63,858 nucleotides of DNA from Bacteroides sp. CAG:927 (lineage in GTDB: Bacteria > Bacteroidota > Bacteroidia > Bacteroidales > Muribaculaceae), in the NCBI GenBank assembly GCA_000431155.1, contig HF985646.1, forward strand, positions 75,253 through 139,110, read 5' to 3'. The notes under the pieces are model-generated. The model was not told where the DNA came from. It did no database searches and worked only from the letters and a program-made list of their open reading frames with translations. Below, piece after piece: positions 1-8,184 of the stretch. The first letter of the stretch is position 1; every line of letters starts with the position of its first letter. The position numbers and the translations under genes are program-made.

Positions 1-260
1 TGTCGTGCCACAACATCTATTTTGCCTGGCAGGTCATTGATGTTGTCGATGCGTTTGTCTGCCACGGCGAGCAGTGCACCGTCTTTAGTTACCACGAGAG
101 CCGGTATGCGGTACTGGTTTGAGCCTTCGTCTCCCGGATTGTACACCAGTGAACGTGTCTCCTTGGTGTCAGGGGTTATGTATTGGGCTGTGGTGATTTG
201 GGCAGGGAGGGCTGTTGCGGCCAATAGTGCGGCCAAAGCCAGAAACGGGCGTATTGTCAT
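1..260 (-). CDS. exo-alpha-sialidase (neuraminidase), N-terminal part, cut by window edge
   Basis: The reading frame starts at the ATG whose complement is at 258-260 and runs off the left end; about 86 codons are visible. The start MTIRPFLALAALLAATALPA is a signal peptide, so the protein is exported. Residues around 50-65 read NQYRIPALVVTKDGALLAV, the YRIP motif that opens the catalytic beta-propeller of bacterial sialidases; its arginine belongs to the triad that binds the sialic-acid carboxylate. The following segment (ADKRIDNINDLPGKIDVVAR) fits the same family. Expected role: release of sialic acid from host mucin glycans in the periplasm or at the surface. The Asp-box repeats and catalytic Tyr/Glu lie outside the window. 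Confidence 0.85.
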   Translation of the reverse strand, partial: MTIRPFLALAALLAATALPAQITTAQYITPDTKETRSLVYNPGDEGSNQYRIPALVVTKDGALLAVADKRIDNINDLPGKIDVVAR

Positions 261-290
261 GGTTAAGGTATAAATATGGTGAGATTTCTG

Positions 291-298
291 CAAAGTTA
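291..298 (-). promoter_or_regulatory. -7 promoter element of the sialidase gene
   Basis: The complement of 291-298 is TAACTTTG, an exact TAnnTTTG Bacteroidetes -7 element, about 30 bp before the sialidase ATG. A weak -33 TTG candidate (complement of 320-322) lies at suitable spacing. It sits between the pnp terminator and the sialidase, so the sialidase appears to be transcribed on its own. Confidence 0.6.
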
Positions 299-325
299 AC
301 AAAAAGTTATTGATTCATGCAACAA

Positions 326-371
326 TATGAAAAAAATCACCGGGGGCGCTCCTGATGGTGCACCCCCGGTG
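326..371 (-). terminator. intrinsic terminator of pnp
   Basis: On the minus strand the arms 360-371 (caccgggggtgc when read in that direction) and 338-349 form a 12-position GC-rich stem with one mismatch and a 10-nt loop. It is followed at once by GATTTTTTT, a run of seven T. It begins 27 bp after the pnp stop codon. Confidence 0.85.
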
Positions 372-397
372 GGTATTGTCAATGCCTTGATGTGGTA

Positions 398-2668
398 TTA
401 CTCGGCGTTGTTGTTATTGTTGTTGTGGTCACGGCGAGGACGGTCTCCGTTGTCGCGGCGCGGGCGGTCGCCATCACGACGCGGTCCGCGGGGACGGTCA
501 CCATTGTCACGGCGGGGACGGTCGCCACGCGGTGCGCGTTCACGCTCTACATAACCTTCCGGTTTGGGAAGGAGTGCGCGCATTGACAAACGGTATTTGC
601 CGGTCTTCTTGTCTATTTCTATGAGTTTCACTTCCACTTCATCGCCTTCTTTCAGACCTGAAGCTTCCATGTTGTCAAGACGATCCCATGAAATCTCGCT
701 TATGTGGAGCAGACCGTCTCGGTTGGGCATGAACTCTACAAATGCGCCGAAGTCAAGTATGGAGCGCACCTTGCCTTTGTACACCTTTCCTTCTTCGGGA
801 AGTTCCACAATGGCGTTGATCATCTCCAGTGCCTTGTCTATGGCGGCCTTGTTGGCGGCTGCCACCTCTATATAACCGCCGTCCTCTATCTCGTCGATAG
901 ACACGGTAGCTCCGCTGGCTTCTTGGATGCCTTGGATCACTTTTCCGCCCGGGCCTATCACTGCACCTATCAGCTCTTTCGGTATGAGCATGGTCACGAT
1001 GCGGGGCACATGAGGTTTGAAGTCTTCGCGGGGTGCGGGTATTGTCTCGTTGATGATGTTGAGGATATGGAGGCGTCCTTCGCGGGCCTGATTGAGGGCG
1101 CGCTCAAGAATCTCGTAGCTCAGTCCGTCACATTTTATATCCATCTGGGTTGCTGTGATACCGTCTTTGGTACCTGTAACCTTGAAGTCCATGTCGCCGA
1201 GGTGGTCCTCATCGCCAAGTATATCGGAAAGTATGGCGTACTTGGAGTTGTCGCTGATAAGACCCATAGCTATACCGCTCACGGGTTTCTTCATTTTCAC
1301 ACCGGCGTCAAGCAATGCGAGGGTTCCTGCACATACTGTGGCCATTGAAGATGAACCGTTGCTCTCGAGTATGTCGCTCACAACGCGGCACACATAGGGG
1401 AAATCATCAGGCAGCATACGCTTCAGGGCGCGGTGTGCCAGATTGCCGTGGCCTATTTCGCGACGGCCTACGCCACGTACGGGTTTGGCCTCGCCGGTAG
1501 AGAACGGAGGGAAGTTGTAATGAAGCAGGAAGCGTTCGCGACCTTGGTTGATTACATCGTCCACTATCTTTTCGTCAAGTTTGGTGCCGAGGGTCACTGT
1601 GGCAAGCGATTGGGTTTCGCCACGGGTGAACACTGCCGATCCGTGAGGTCCCGGAATATAGTCCACTTCTGCCCATATAGGACGGATTTCGGTGGTCTTG
1701 CGGCCGTCCAGACGGATGCCTTCATCCAGTACGCAGCGGCGCATGGCCTCTTTCTCCACATCGTGGTAGTAACGCTTTACAAGCGGGGTCTTCTCCTCGC
1801 GCTCTTCTTCGGGAATAGAGTCGATGTATTCCTGACAGATGGCCTCAAAGCTGTCGTTGCGCCATTGTTTGTCGGCACAACCCTTTTTGGCTATTGCATA
1901 AGCTTTGTCATAGCACTTGTCGTGTACATCCTGACGCAGTGCCTCGTCGTTTACCTCGTGGCAATACTCGCGTTTTACGGTCTTGCCTGCTTCTTCGGCA
2001 AATTCCATCTGTGCCTTGCACTGTACCTTGATGGCTTCGTGGGCGGCTTTGAGGGCATTGAGAAGATCGTTTTCTGATACCTCGTCCATCTCGCCTTCCA
2101 CCATCATAATGTTGTCGTAGGTGGCACCTACCATCAGCTCCATGTCAGCGTCCTTGAGCTGGTCAAATGTGGGGTTGATGACAAATTCACCGTTCACGCG
2201 GGCCACACGCACTTCCGAAATAGGCCCGTTGAAAGGAATGTCGCTGACCGACAGGGCTGCCGATGCTGCAAGTCCTGCAAGTGCATCGGGTATATCCTCT
2301 CCGTCGGTGGAGTATAAGGTTATGTTGACAAAAGTGTCAGCATGATAATTGTCGGGGAACAACGGACGCAGCACACGGTCAACAAGACGCGCTGTGAGAA
2401 TTTCATAATCCGAGGCACGGCCTTCGCGTTTCAGAAATCCGCCCGGAAAACGTCCGAATGATGAGAATTTTTCTTTGTATTCAACTTGAAGGGGCATGAA
2501 ATCTACTCCTTCGCCAGCCTCTTTGGCTGAAACCACTGTTGCAAGGAGCATTGTGTTGCCCATGCGCAGCTCTACCGCTCCATCGGCCTGCTTGGCAAGT
2601 TTGCCCGTTTCCAGCGTGATGGTGCGACCATCAGGCAGTTCGATGGTTTTTTTGATTGGATTTAACAT
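398..2668 (-). CDS. pnp: polyribonucleotide nucleotidyltransferase (PNPase)
   Basis: PNPase, a 756-aa 3'-to-5' phosphorolytic exoribonuclease of RNA turnover in the cytoplasm. The ATG at 2668 (MLNPIKKTIELPDGR) is chosen over an in-frame start 63 bp upstream because the upstream codons overlap the likely promoter and transcription start. Two RNase PH-like domains fill roughly residues 1-540, with FGRFPGGFLKREGR in the first and FPPFSTGE, VGRREIGHG and ESNGSSSMATVCAG in the second. A KH domain follows (IGPGGKVIQGIQEASGA, about 565-620) and then an S1 domain (GKVYKGKVRSILDFGAFVEF, about 630-700). The last 55 residues are a low-complexity tail of RGDRPRRDNGDRPRG-type repeats ending in six Asn, longer and more repetitive than in the E. 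coli enzyme. It has its own promoter and terminator and no operon partner here. Confidence 0.98.
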   Translation of the reverse strand: MLNPIKKTIELPDGRTITLETGKLAKQADGAVELRMGNTMLLATVVSAKEAGEGVDFMPLQVEYKEKFSSFGRFPGGFLKREGRASDYEILTARLVDRVLRPLFPDNYHADTFVNITLYSTDGEDIPDALAGLAASAALSVSDIPFNGPISEVRVARVNGEFVINPTFDQLKDADMELMVGATYDNIMMVEGEMDEVSENDLLNALKAAHEAIKVQCKAQMEFAEEAGKTVKREYCHEVNDEALRQDVHDKCYDKAYAIAKKGCADKQWRNDSFEAICQEYIDSIPEEEREEKTPLVKRYYHDVEKEAMRRCVLDEGIRLDGRKTTEIRPIWAEVDYIPGPHGSAVFTRGETQSLATVTLGTKLDEKIVDDVINQGRERFLLHYNFPPFSTGEAKPVRGVGRREIGHGNLAHRALKRMLPDDFPYVCRVVSDILESNGSSSMATVCAGTLALLDAGVKMKKPVSGIAMGLISDNSKYAILSDILGDEDHLGDMDFKVTGTKDGITATQMDIKCDGLSYEILERALNQAREGRLHILNIINETIPAPREDFKPHVPRIVTMLIPKELIGAVIGPGGKVIQGIQEASGATVSIDEIEDGGYIEVAAANKAAIDKALEMINAIVELPEEGKVYKGKVRSILDFGAFVEFMPNRDGLLHISEISWDRLDNMEASGLKEGDEVEVKLIEIDKKTGKYRLSMRALLPKPEGYVERERAPRGDRPRRDNGDRPRGPRRDGDRPRRDNGDRPRRDHNNNNNNAE

Positions 2669-2719
2669 GTTATGTTTGATTATTCTGTAAAATGTCTTAT
2701 GCTTGTTGTAAAAAGCGCA

Positions 2720-2727
2720 CAAAGTTA
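2720..2727 (-). promoter_or_regulatory. -7 promoter element of pnp
   Basis: The complement of 2720-2727 is TAACTTTG. It would start a transcript near 2713 and give a 5' leader of about 45 nt before the pnp ATG at 2668. This supports the shorter start. Confidence 0.65.
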
Positions 2728-2790
2728 GCAATTTATCTGCACAATCGCAATTTTAGGCCTTAACTTATTTAAAAATACACCCTCTTATCG

Positions 2791-2798
2791 TATTTTTG
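2791..2798 (+). promoter_or_regulatory. -7 promoter element before the patatin gene
   Basis: TATTTTTG at 2791-2798 matches TAnnTTTG, with an imperfect -33 (TTTA, 2768-2771). It would leave a leader of about 140 nt before the ATG at 2945, in which no structure was recognised. Confidence 0.5.
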
Positions 2799-2944
2799 TG
2801 GCATATTAATGTCGTTTATGGCTCCGGATTGTTTGTGCAAACATCTGCTGTCGGCCAAGAAACTAATTTTACGGTTGGAGTGTTATCAGTATATAAATGC
2901 TGATGGATTGTATTGCTAACCGTTAATTTATTAATTTTAGAGAG

Positions 2945-3754
2945 ATGTTAGGGTTAAAGAAAAAGCCTCCGTTTCGTATCGGATTGGCTCTCAGCGGTGG
3001 CGGCGCTCGCGGATTTGCGCATGCCGGTGCTCTGAAGGCTCTTTTGGAAGTGGGTTTGAAGCCCGATATTGTGGCCGGTGTAAGTGCCGGTTCCGTTGCT
3101 GCCGTGCTTTACACTTCCGGCATGGCTCCTGAAGACATTGTGGAGCTGTTCAAAGAGCAGTCGTTTACCAAATTGTGTGAGCTGACTACTCCCACTTCAG
3201 GACTTATGCGCATGGAGGGATTCTGCCAGCTTCTACGCGACAATATACCGTACAAAAATCTTGAGGATTTGCCCATACCCACCATCGTCGGTGCCACTGA
3301 TTTTGACCGTGGCAAGCCCGTGGCTTTTTCTCGCGGCGACATAGTCACGGCCGTGAGTGCTTCGTGCAGCATGCCCATTGTGTTTAAACCGGTGGAAATT
3401 GACGGCACGCGCTATGTGGATGGCGGTGTTCTGCACAATCTCCCGGCTTGGACCATCCGCAAGCTGTGTCGGGTGCTCATAGGCATCAATTGCTCACCTC
3501 TGACTTCCGGTCCTATCAGTAAAAACAATCTTCTCGGAGTCGCTTTACGCTCTTATGAGCTTATGGCTAAAACCAATTGTGCCAACGATTTGATGATGTG
3601 CGACATTGCTGTGCACACCGATGCCATTGCCCGCTATCAGGTATTCAATCTCAAGGATATCGACAAGGTCTATCGCAGTGGCTATGTGGAAACAATGCGC
3701 ACCCTCATCTCTCTCGGGTTCCGTCCCCGGAAACGCACACTGTCTCTCCTCTGA
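2945..3754 (+). CDS. patatin-like phospholipase family protein
   Basis: A 269-aa cytoplasmic protein of the bacterial patatin-like (RssA/YchK-type) hydrolase family. The oxyanion-hole motif GGGARGFAHAGAL lies at about residues 19-31, the nucleophile elbow GVSAGSVAA (GxSxG) at about 44-52, and the DGG catalytic aspartate in YVDGGVLHNLP near 158. The Ser-Asp dyad is therefore complete. No signal peptide is visible. The substrate is probably an acyl ester of a membrane lipid, but it cannot be told from the sequence. The next gene has its own promoter. Confidence 0.9.
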   Translation: MLGLKKKPPFRIGLALSGGGARGFAHAGALKALLEVGLKPDIVAGVSAGSVAAVLYTSGMAPEDIVELFKEQSFTKLCELTTPTSGLMRMEGFCQLLRDNIPYKNLEDLPIPTIVGATDFDRGKPVAFSRGDIVTAVSASCSMPIVFKPVEIDGTRYVDGGVLHNLPAWTIRKLCRVLIGINCSPLTSGPISKNNLLGVALRSYELMAKTNCANDLMMCDIAVHTDAIARYQVFNLKDIDKVYRSGYVETMRTLISLGFRPRKRTLSLL

Positions 3755-3765
3755 ATATTTTTTCG

Positions 3766-3773
3766 TACTTTTG
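3766..3773 (+). promoter_or_regulatory. -7 promoter element of the GH13 gene
   Basis: TACTTTTG at 3766-3773 fits TAnnTTTG and lies 33 bp before the ATG at 3807, 12 bp after the patatin stop. Confidence 0.6.
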
Positions 3774-3806
3774 CGGCATAAATACCTTCTCTAACTATTT
3801 TATGCC

Positions 3807-5498
3807 ATGCACACTGAGCAAAAAACTGTTATTTATCAGCTTCTGCCGCGTCTTTATACCAACCGCATAACCGATCCTGTGCCAAACGGCACCATACAAC
3901 AGAACGGTTCCGGTAAACTCAACTACATCACCCCCTCGGTACTTAAGTCCATAAAGGAGCTCGGCGCCACGCATGTGTGGCTCACCGGTGTCATAGAGCA
4001 TGCCCAATGTACTGACTATTCTGCCTACGGCATACTCCCCGACAACAAGCACATAGTAAAGGGAAATGCCGGCTCTCCATATGCCATTAAGGATTATTAC
4101 GACATTGATCCCGATTTGGCTGAAAGCGTCCCCGACCGTATGAAAGAATTTGAGGCTGTGCTCAAACGCATCCACGACCAGGACCTCAAATTGGTAATGG
4201 ACTTTGTGCCAAATCATGTAGCCCGGTGCTATCACAGCGATGTCGCCCCCGAAGGTGTGCGTGACCTTGGGGCTGATGACGATTGCACTTACGGCTTCAA
4301 ACCGTCCAACAATTTTATCTACATCACCAATCAGCAGTTTGCCCCGTCCATTGACCTCGGCACCGGCCCCGACCGTTACGTGGAATTCCCCGCCAAAGCT
4401 TCCGGCAACGACTGCTTCACGGCTTTCCCCGGTGTAAACGACTGGTACGAGACTGTCAAACTCAATTATGGCATAGACCCCTGGGATCATTCACAGCATT
4501 TTTACCCAATTCCCGACACATGGCACAAAATGCTTCATATCCTCAAATTTTGGGCTGACAAGGGTGTGGATGCATTCCGGTGCGACATGGCCCACATGGT
4601 GCCGCTTGAATTCTGGCATTGGGCAATAGCGGCCGTAAAGGCACAGCATCCCGATGTGAAGTTCATAGCCGAGATATACGATGTCAATCTTTACCGTCCT
4701 TTTATACAGTACGGTGGATTCGATTATCTTTACGACAAAGTCAATCTTTACGATACTCTCCGTGGCATAGTGGCGGGACAGGTATCCGCTGCACAGATCA
4801 CCTCTTGTTGGCAGCGCGTGGATGGAATCGCCCCACACATGCTCAATTTCCTTGAAAACCACGACGAGCAGCGCATCGCTTCTCCTGAATTCGCCGGAGA
4901 TGCTGCCAAGGCCATTCCGGCCATGGTGGTGAGTGCCATGATGAGCACCGGTGCTGTCATGATTTATGGCGGACAGGAGTTGGGCGAGGCCGCCGCAGGT
5001 GCAACAGGCTTTTCCGGCGATGATGGCCGTACCACAATATTTGATTACTGGAATATCCCCACCATACAGCGTTGGCTCGGACCTTCGGGCCGTCCCTCGC
5101 TGGCCCGTCTCACCCCCCGCGAGCGTGCGCTTCGCCGTCAGTATCGCGACATTCTTGACCTCTGCTGCAAGGAGCCGGCAGTCGCCGTTGGCAGGTTCTA
5201 TGATCTGATGTATGTCAATTTCCATACTCCCGGATTCAATCCCCATACTCACTATGCTTTCCTGCGTCATCACGGCAATGACACAATTCTTGTTGTAGTT
5301 AATTTCAGTGGCGAACAATGCCATCCGTCAGTTGTCATACCGGCTCATGCCTTTGATTTCCTCGGCATTAAGCAGGGAGATGTCGAGGCCACTGACCTTC
5401 TTTCCGGCACAACTGCCACTCTGTCGGTTGCTCCCGACACCCCGATTCGGCTTGATTTGCCCCCTTATGGAGCTGTGGCCTACAAAATGCAGCTATGA
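3807..5498 (+). CDS. GH13 alpha-amylase family glycosidase
   Basis: A 563-aa (alpha/beta)8-barrel enzyme of the GH13 family. Conserved regions appear in order: VMDFVPNHV (region I, about 130), GVDAFRCDMAHMVP with the nucleophile Asp (region II, about 250), FIAEIYD with the acid/base Glu (region III, about 287), and FLENHDEQR with the third carboxylate (region IV, about 350). A C-terminal beta domain follows. There is no signal peptide, so it should act on cytoplasmic alpha-glucans or imported maltooligosaccharides, unlike the surface SusG amylase. The exact specificity cannot be read from the sequence. Confidence 0.93.
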   Translation: MHTEQKTVIYQLLPRLYTNRITDPVPNGTIQQNGSGKLNYITPSVLKSIKELGATHVWLTGVIEHAQCTDYSAYGILPDNKHIVKGNAGSPYAIKDYYDIDPDLAESVPDRMKEFEAVLKRIHDQDLKLVMDFVPNHVARCYHSDVAPEGVRDLGADDDCTYGFKPSNNFIYITNQQFAPSIDLGTGPDRYVEFPAKASGNDCFTAFPGVNDWYETVKLNYGIDPWDHSQHFYPIPDTWHKMLHILKFWADKGVDAFRCDMAHMVPLEFWHWAIAAVKAQHPDVKFIAEIYDVNLYRPFIQYGGFDYLYDKVNLYDTLRGIVAGQVSAAQITSCWQRVDGIAPHMLNFLENHDEQRIASPEFAGDAAKAIPAMVVSAMMSTGAVMIYGGQELGEAAAGATGFSGDDGRTTIFDYWNIPTIQRWLGPSGRPSLARLTPRERALRRQYRDILDLCCKEPAVAVGRFYDLMYVNFHTPGFNPHTHYAFLRHHGNDTILVVVNFSGEQCHPSVVIPAHAFDFLGIKQGDVEATDLLSGTTATLSVAPDTPIRLDLPPYGAVAYKMQL

Positions 5499-5543
5499 AT
5501 AAAAAATACTGCATCACACGTATGCTCCCAAACAAAAAAATAG

Positions 5544-5551
5544 TAACTTTG
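5544..5551 (+). promoter_or_regulatory. -7 promoter element of prs
   Basis: TAACTTTG at 5544-5551 lies 38 bp before the prs ATG. It probably also serves the GH5 gene 3 bp downstream of prs. Confidence 0.65.
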
Positions 5552-5589
5552 CACCATAATTAACCCACTTACAGAAGTAGTTCACTGTT

Positions 5590-6534
5590 ATGCAATCATC
5601 AATTCATCCCATCAAGGTTTTCGCCGGCACTAAGTCGCGCTATATGGGCGAAGAAATTTGTAAACATCTCGGCATTGAGCTTGGCAAAATGAATGTGCAG
5701 CATTTTGCCGATGGCGAATTTGAAGTGTCGTTCGAGGAAACCGTTCGCGGCTGCGAGGTATATCTTGTGCAGTCCACATTCCCCAATTCCGATAACCTTA
5801 TGGAGCTGCTGCTCATGATTGATGCCGCCAAGCGTGCTTCGGCCTATTCCGTTGCCGCTGTCATTCCTTATTTCGGTTGGGCGCGTCAGGACCGCAAGGA
5901 CAAACCGCGTGTGTCTATCGCCGCAAAGCTTGTAGCTGATATGCTCACTGCTGCCGGTGTTAACCGCGTTATCACCATGGACCTCCATGCCGACCAGATT
6001 CAGGGATTCTTTGATGTTCCCGTTGATCACCTCTACGCTTCTTCAGTGTTCATCCCTTACATCAGGAGCCTCAATCTTGACAATATGTGCATTGCCACTC
6101 CTGATGTGGGCGGTGCTAAACGCGCCAACAGCTATGCCAAATACCTCAATGTACCTTTGGTACTTTGCCACAAGCAGCGCGCCAAAGCCAATGTCGTTGA
6201 GTCTATGACCGTGATTGGCGATGTTAAGGACAAGAATGTCATCCTTATTGACGATATGGTTGACACCGCCGGCACCATCACCAAGGCCGCTGACCTTATG
6301 ATGGCCGAAGGAGCCAAAAGTGTTCGTGCTCTTGCCTCTCATGCCATAATGAGCGATCCCGCCACCGAGCGTGTTGATGCTTCCGGCATGACCGAAATCA
6401 TTTTCACCAACAGTATTCCTTTCAAAAAGGACTGCAAGAAAGCTACTGTGCTTTCGGTGGCCGGTCTTATTGCCGACACCATTCGCCGTGTGCACAGCAA
6501 TGAGTCGATTTCCAAGCAATACGTATTCAAATAA
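5590..6534 (+). CDS. prs: ribose-phosphate pyrophosphokinase (PRPP synthase)
   Basis: A 314-aa class I PRPP synthase that makes phosphoribosyl pyrophosphate from ribose 5-phosphate and ATP for nucleotide, His and Trp synthesis. Visible motifs: FADGEFEV near residue 40, YFGWARQDRKDKPR (flexible loop region, about 95-108), TMDLHADQIQGFF (about 130-142), and the PRPP-binding loop ILIDDMVDTAGTI (about 219-231). Length is typical. A standard promoter precedes it and an exported GH5 enzyme follows 3 bp after its stop. Confidence 0.97.
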   Translation: MQSSIHPIKVFAGTKSRYMGEEICKHLGIELGKMNVQHFADGEFEVSFEETVRGCEVYLVQSTFPNSDNLMELLLMIDAAKRASAYSVAAVIPYFGWARQDRKDKPRVSIAAKLVADMLTAAGVNRVITMDLHADQIQGFFDVPVDHLYASSVFIPYIRSLNLDNMCIATPDVGGAKRANSYAKYLNVPLVLCHKQRAKANVVESMTVIGDVKDKNVILIDDMVDTAGTITKAADLMMAEGAKSVRALASHAIMSDPATERVDASGMTEIIFTNSIPFKKDCKKATVLSVAGLIADTIRRVHSNESISKQYVFK

Positions 6535-6537
6535 TTC

Positions 6538-7794
6538 ATGCGCTTTTTGCTTATGCTCGCCGTTACCGCAATGGCCCTTTGCTCTGCGGCGCAAAGCAGT
6601 TTCGTAAAAGTTTCGCCCGGGGGACATTTCACCCTGGGCGATTCGCTTTATACTTTTGTGGGCACCAACATGTGGTATGCACCCGTTCTCGCATCACCCG
6701 GCGAGGCTGGCAATCTGCCTCGTTTGCGGCGGGAACTCGACTTCCTCCATTCCATAGGCGTTAACAATATCCGCGTCATGGCCGGTGCTGATGCGCCTGC
6801 CGATGCGCCACACCATGTCAGCCCGGTACTGCAGAAATCGCCCGGTGTTTACGATACAACCCAGCTCATCGGGCTTGACCGTCTCTTGGTGGAGTTGGAA
6901 AAACGCCACATGCAGGCTGTGATATACCTCAACAATGCATGGGAATGGAGTGGCGGTTACGGCTCCTATCTCCAGTGGACCGGTCATGGTATTGCCCCTG
7001 TTCCCGGTATTGACGGTTACAATGAATATGTCAGTCATGTAAAGGACTTTGTCCTTTCGCCTCAGGCTGTGGAGCTTGCCGTTAACCATGCCCGCAACAT
7101 CGTGTCGCGCACCAACTCCATTACGGGCATTCCTTATAGCCAGTCTCCTGCCATTATGGCATGGCAAATCTGCAATGAGCCTCGTGCATTCAGTGCTCAG
7201 GGCAAAGAAGCTTTGTTGGAATATATCCGTAAAACTTCCGAAGCCATACGCACCATTGACCCCAATCACCTTGTTTCCACAGGCAGCGAAGGTAAATTCG
7301 GATGCGAAGTGGATATTGATCTTTGGCGTCGCATTCACGCCTTGCCCTCAATAGACTATGCTGTCATACACATTTGGCCGTTCAACTGGCGTTGGGTGTC
7401 CGAGCCCGAATTGACCACAGGTGCGCAACAGGCCGTGGACTACGCCATGGAGTATATTGATGAGCATATCCGCGCATTGGACTCGTTGCATAAGCCCCTT
7501 GTCATTGAGGAGTTTGGTTATCCACGCACAGCCCAGTCGCTTCGTGGTGGCGATGATGCCGCCGGTCGTGATATATTCTATCGCGCCATTCTTGACCTTG
7601 TGCCTCAGCGCAAGGTGGACGGCGTTAATTTCTGGGGTTGGGGAGGGGAGGCCGTTCCCGATTCCTCGCGCTGGACTCCCGGTAGCCCGTATGTTACCGA
7701 TCCCGCACATGAGCCTCAGGGCTGGTATTCGGTATTCAACTCCGATACCACTACTGTCAGCGTTATACGCAATGCAGCTTCACGCTGCCGGTGA
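6538..7794 (+). CDS. GH5-family endo-beta-mannanase-like glycoside hydrolase, exported
   Basis: A 418-aa enzyme with a Sec signal peptide (MRFLLMLAVTAMALCSAAQ). The GH5 barrel starts with FVGTNMWY, then GVNNIRVMAG. The acid/base glutamate is in MAWQICNEPRAF (about 210) and the nucleophile glutamate in LVIEEFGYPR (about 325). The aromatic-rich FWGWGGEA near 370 and overall layout resemble GH5 subfamily 7 beta-mannanases, so mannan or glucomannan is the likely substrate (inference). It starts 3 bp after the prs stop and is probably co-transcribed with it, an unexpected partner for a secreted polysaccharidase. Confidence 0.85.
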   Translation: MRFLLMLAVTAMALCSAAQSSFVKVSPGGHFTLGDSLYTFVGTNMWYAPVLASPGEAGNLPRLRRELDFLHSIGVNNIRVMAGADAPADAPHHVSPVLQKSPGVYDTTQLIGLDRLLVELEKRHMQAVIYLNNAWEWSGGYGSYLQWTGHGIAPVPGIDGYNEYVSHVKDFVLSPQAVELAVNHARNIVSRTNSITGIPYSQSPAIMAWQICNEPRAFSAQGKEALLEYIRKTSEAIRTIDPNHLVSTGSEGKFGCEVDIDLWRRIHALPSIDYAVIHIWPFNWRWVSEPELTTGAQQAVDYAMEYIDEHIRALDSLHKPLVIEEFGYPRTAQSLRGGDDAAGRDIFYRAILDLVPQRKVDGVNFWGWGGEAVPDSSRWTPGSPYVTDPAHEPQGWYSVFNSDTTTVSVIRNAASRCR

Positions 7795-7810
7795 ACCTAA
7801 CCTCAGCCGG

Positions 7811-7848
7811 GAATGTTAGTGATAATATAATACTAATCGCTAACATTC
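7811..7848. promoter_or_regulatory. 12-bp hairpin just upstream of the 73-aa gene
   Basis: Arms gaatgttagtga (7811-7822) and tcgctaacattc (7837-7848) pair over 12 positions with one G-T wobble around a 14-nt AT-only-like loop. The hairpin ends 7 bp before the ATG at 7856, so in mRNA it would cover the ribosome-entry region. No T-run follows, so it is a poor terminator. An operator or a translation-control hairpin is possible. Confidence 0.55.
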
Positions 7849-7855
7849 AATTACT

Positions 7856-8077
7856 ATGTTCAACAAAGACAAGAAAGAAAAGACTTTGCTTCAGCGGGTG
7901 CTTGATCGTGAGGAAGTTGACCTGACTCACTACACCATGCATGAAATCAAGAAACTTGTGCACGATCTCGTGGAGCTTCAGACTGATAAGGTTCGTGCCG
8001 AAGAAGTCATAAAACTTCTCGGTGTGGTGGATGCTGCTACTGCTAAAATTCGCGAAATCATATCCAAAGAAAAATAA
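7856..8077 (+). CDS. small charged coiled-coil protein of unknown function
   Basis: A 73-aa protein that I do not recognise. It is rich in Lys, Glu and Asp, has no signal peptide, and contains long helical stretches (HEIKKLVHDLVELQTDKVRA) of coiled-coil type. A distinct start, codon usage like its neighbours, a hairpin in front and a bidirectional terminator right after it support a real gene. It is probably cytoplasmic. Confidence 0.7.
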   Translation: MFNKDKKEKTLLQRVLDREEVDLTHYTMHEIKKLVHDLVELQTDKVRAEEVIKLLGVVDAATAKIREIISKEK

Positions 8078-8125
8078 TCCTGCGAATTAGTCTTTGGCAA
8101 ACTGATATTTACACACAGACTGATA

Positions 8126-8168
8126 GATACACAGAGGGCAGCGAAAAAATCGCTGCCCTCTGTGTATC
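8126..8168. terminator. bidirectional intrinsic terminator
   Basis: A perfect 19-bp inverted repeat (8126-8144 and 8150-8168) with a five-A loop lies between two convergent genes: the small rightward gene ending at 8077 and the leftward sphingolipid gene ending at 8185. Flanking T-runs are short, but stem length and position make a shared terminator the best reading. Confidence 0.85.
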
Positions 8169-8184
8169 GGTATGTTTTAAGCCA

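Noticed and set aside
704..2077. Antisense frames of 214 codons over pnp
   Set aside because: Complete overlap with a conserved gene on the other strand, no domain, no promoter or start context.
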